A DNA stretch of 64,000 nt, from the NCBI GenBank assembly GCA_027533105.1, contig JAPZTW010000003.1, forward strand, positions 1-64,000, in the 5' to 3' direction. Under the pieces are notes generated by a model that saw only the letters and a list, made by a program, of their open reading frames with translations, did no database searches and was not told where the DNA came from. A program made the translations under genes and the position numbers. Of this stretch, positions 63,699 through 64,000 are shown in pieces. This stretch comes from Sphingomonadaceae bacterium (GTDB taxonomy: Bacteria; Pseudomonadota; Alphaproteobacteria; Sphingomonadales; Sphingomonadaceae). Every line of letters begins with the position of its first letter. Position 1 is the stretch's first letter.

Positions 63699-64000
63699 CT
63701 AGCCTGCCTTGGCCTTCAGCATATCCAGCGCGACATCGACGATCATGTCTTCCTGCCCGCCCACCATCTTGCGGCGGCCCAGTTCCAGCAGGATCTCGCG
63801 CGTGTCGATCCCATAGGTCTCGCTGGCCTTTTCGGCATGGCGCAGGAAGCTGGAATAGACCCCGGCATAGCCCAGGCTCAGCGTTTCGCGATCAACCCGC
63901 ACCGGGCGATCCTGGAGCGGACGGACCAGGTCTTCGGCCGCATCCATCAGCAGGCTGACATCGCAGCCGTGGTTCCAGCCCTTGCGGTCCACCGCCGCGA
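63699..64000 (-). CDS. 4-hydroxy-2-oxovalerate aldolase, C-terminal part (cut by window edge)
   Basis: The last 99 residues of a DmpG/HsaF-type aldolase. The sequence [52 protein letters not shown] is the C-terminal communication domain that contacts the acylating aldehyde dehydrogenase. It cleaves 4-hydroxy-2-oxo acids to pyruvate and an aldehyde after meta-cleavage and hydration. The frame is open through the window edge, so the start lies to the right. It places the window inside a meta-cleavage pathway. Confidence 0.9.
   Translation of the reverse strand, partial: AAVDRKGWNHGCDVSLLMDAAEDLVRPLQDRPVRVDRETLSLGYAGVYSSFLRHAEKASETYGIDTREILLELGRRKMVGGQEDMIVDVALDMLKAKAG

Overview
The window is GC-rich alphaproteobacterial chromosome, most likely from a sphingomonad (Novosphingobium/Sphingobium type). 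This is inferred from two TonB-dependent receptors with the usual sphingomonad plug start, DUF4402 pilin-like proteins, paralogous Rieske oxygenases and SnoaL-like proteins mixed with catabolic genes, and compact operons with AT-rich promoters. No rRNA, tRNA or CRISPR array was seen. Both ends cut genes: a 3-hydroxyacyl-CoA dehydrogenase on the left and a 4-hydroxy-2-oxovalerate aldolase on the right.

Region 1 (1-14.3 kb) is sensory and surface biology. It holds a decayed IS1595-like transposase, a response regulator/histidine kinase pair, a PilZ-PilZ-PAS-GGDEF-EAL cyclic-di-GMP protein, and a chaperone-usher operon with four DUF4402-type secreted subunits. The cyclic-di-GMP gene and the pilus operon are each preceded by a copy of the same AT-rich, roughly 180-base leader, which includes a small hairpin with a compensatory base-pair change.

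Region 2 (14.3-25.5 kb) is a sulfate-ester and detoxification module: a secreted M24 peptidase, an epoxide-hydrolase-like enzyme, a GST-like protein, a type I sulfatase with a membrane partner, a TetR regulator, a GMC oxidoreductase, an SdsA1-like alkylsulfatase and a winged-helix regulator. Three promoters here share an operator of form TGRCA-N7-TGCCA.

Region 3 (25.6-64 kb) is a large catabolic cluster for a polycyclic, possibly steroid-like or terpenoid, compound. It contains two TonB receptors, an HsaA-like flavin monooxygenase, an HsaC/BphC-like extradiol dioxygenase, four Rieske oxygenases in two paralogous pairs, two flavin ene-reductases, two KstD/fumarate-reductase-type flavoproteins, six short-chain dehydrogenases, two acyl-CoA ligases, an amidohydrolase, an amidase, an EthD protein, several SnoaL-like proteins, an MFS transporter, two Lrp/AsnC regulators and the aldolase at the edge. 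The likely order is uptake, CoA activation and side-chain oxidation, ring oxidation, hydroxylation and meta-cleavage, then aldol cleavage. The exact substrate cannot be read from the sequence.

The main discovery is that almost every transcription unit from 25.6 to 58.2 kb starts at a copy of one 32-bp inverted repeat, TTGCGTAA-N16-TTACGCAW. Eight copies were found, all with exactly 16 bases between half-sites, five of them between divergent genes. This defines a single regulon, with the tandem Lrp/AsnC pair or the winged-helix protein at 25.1 kb as candidate regulators.
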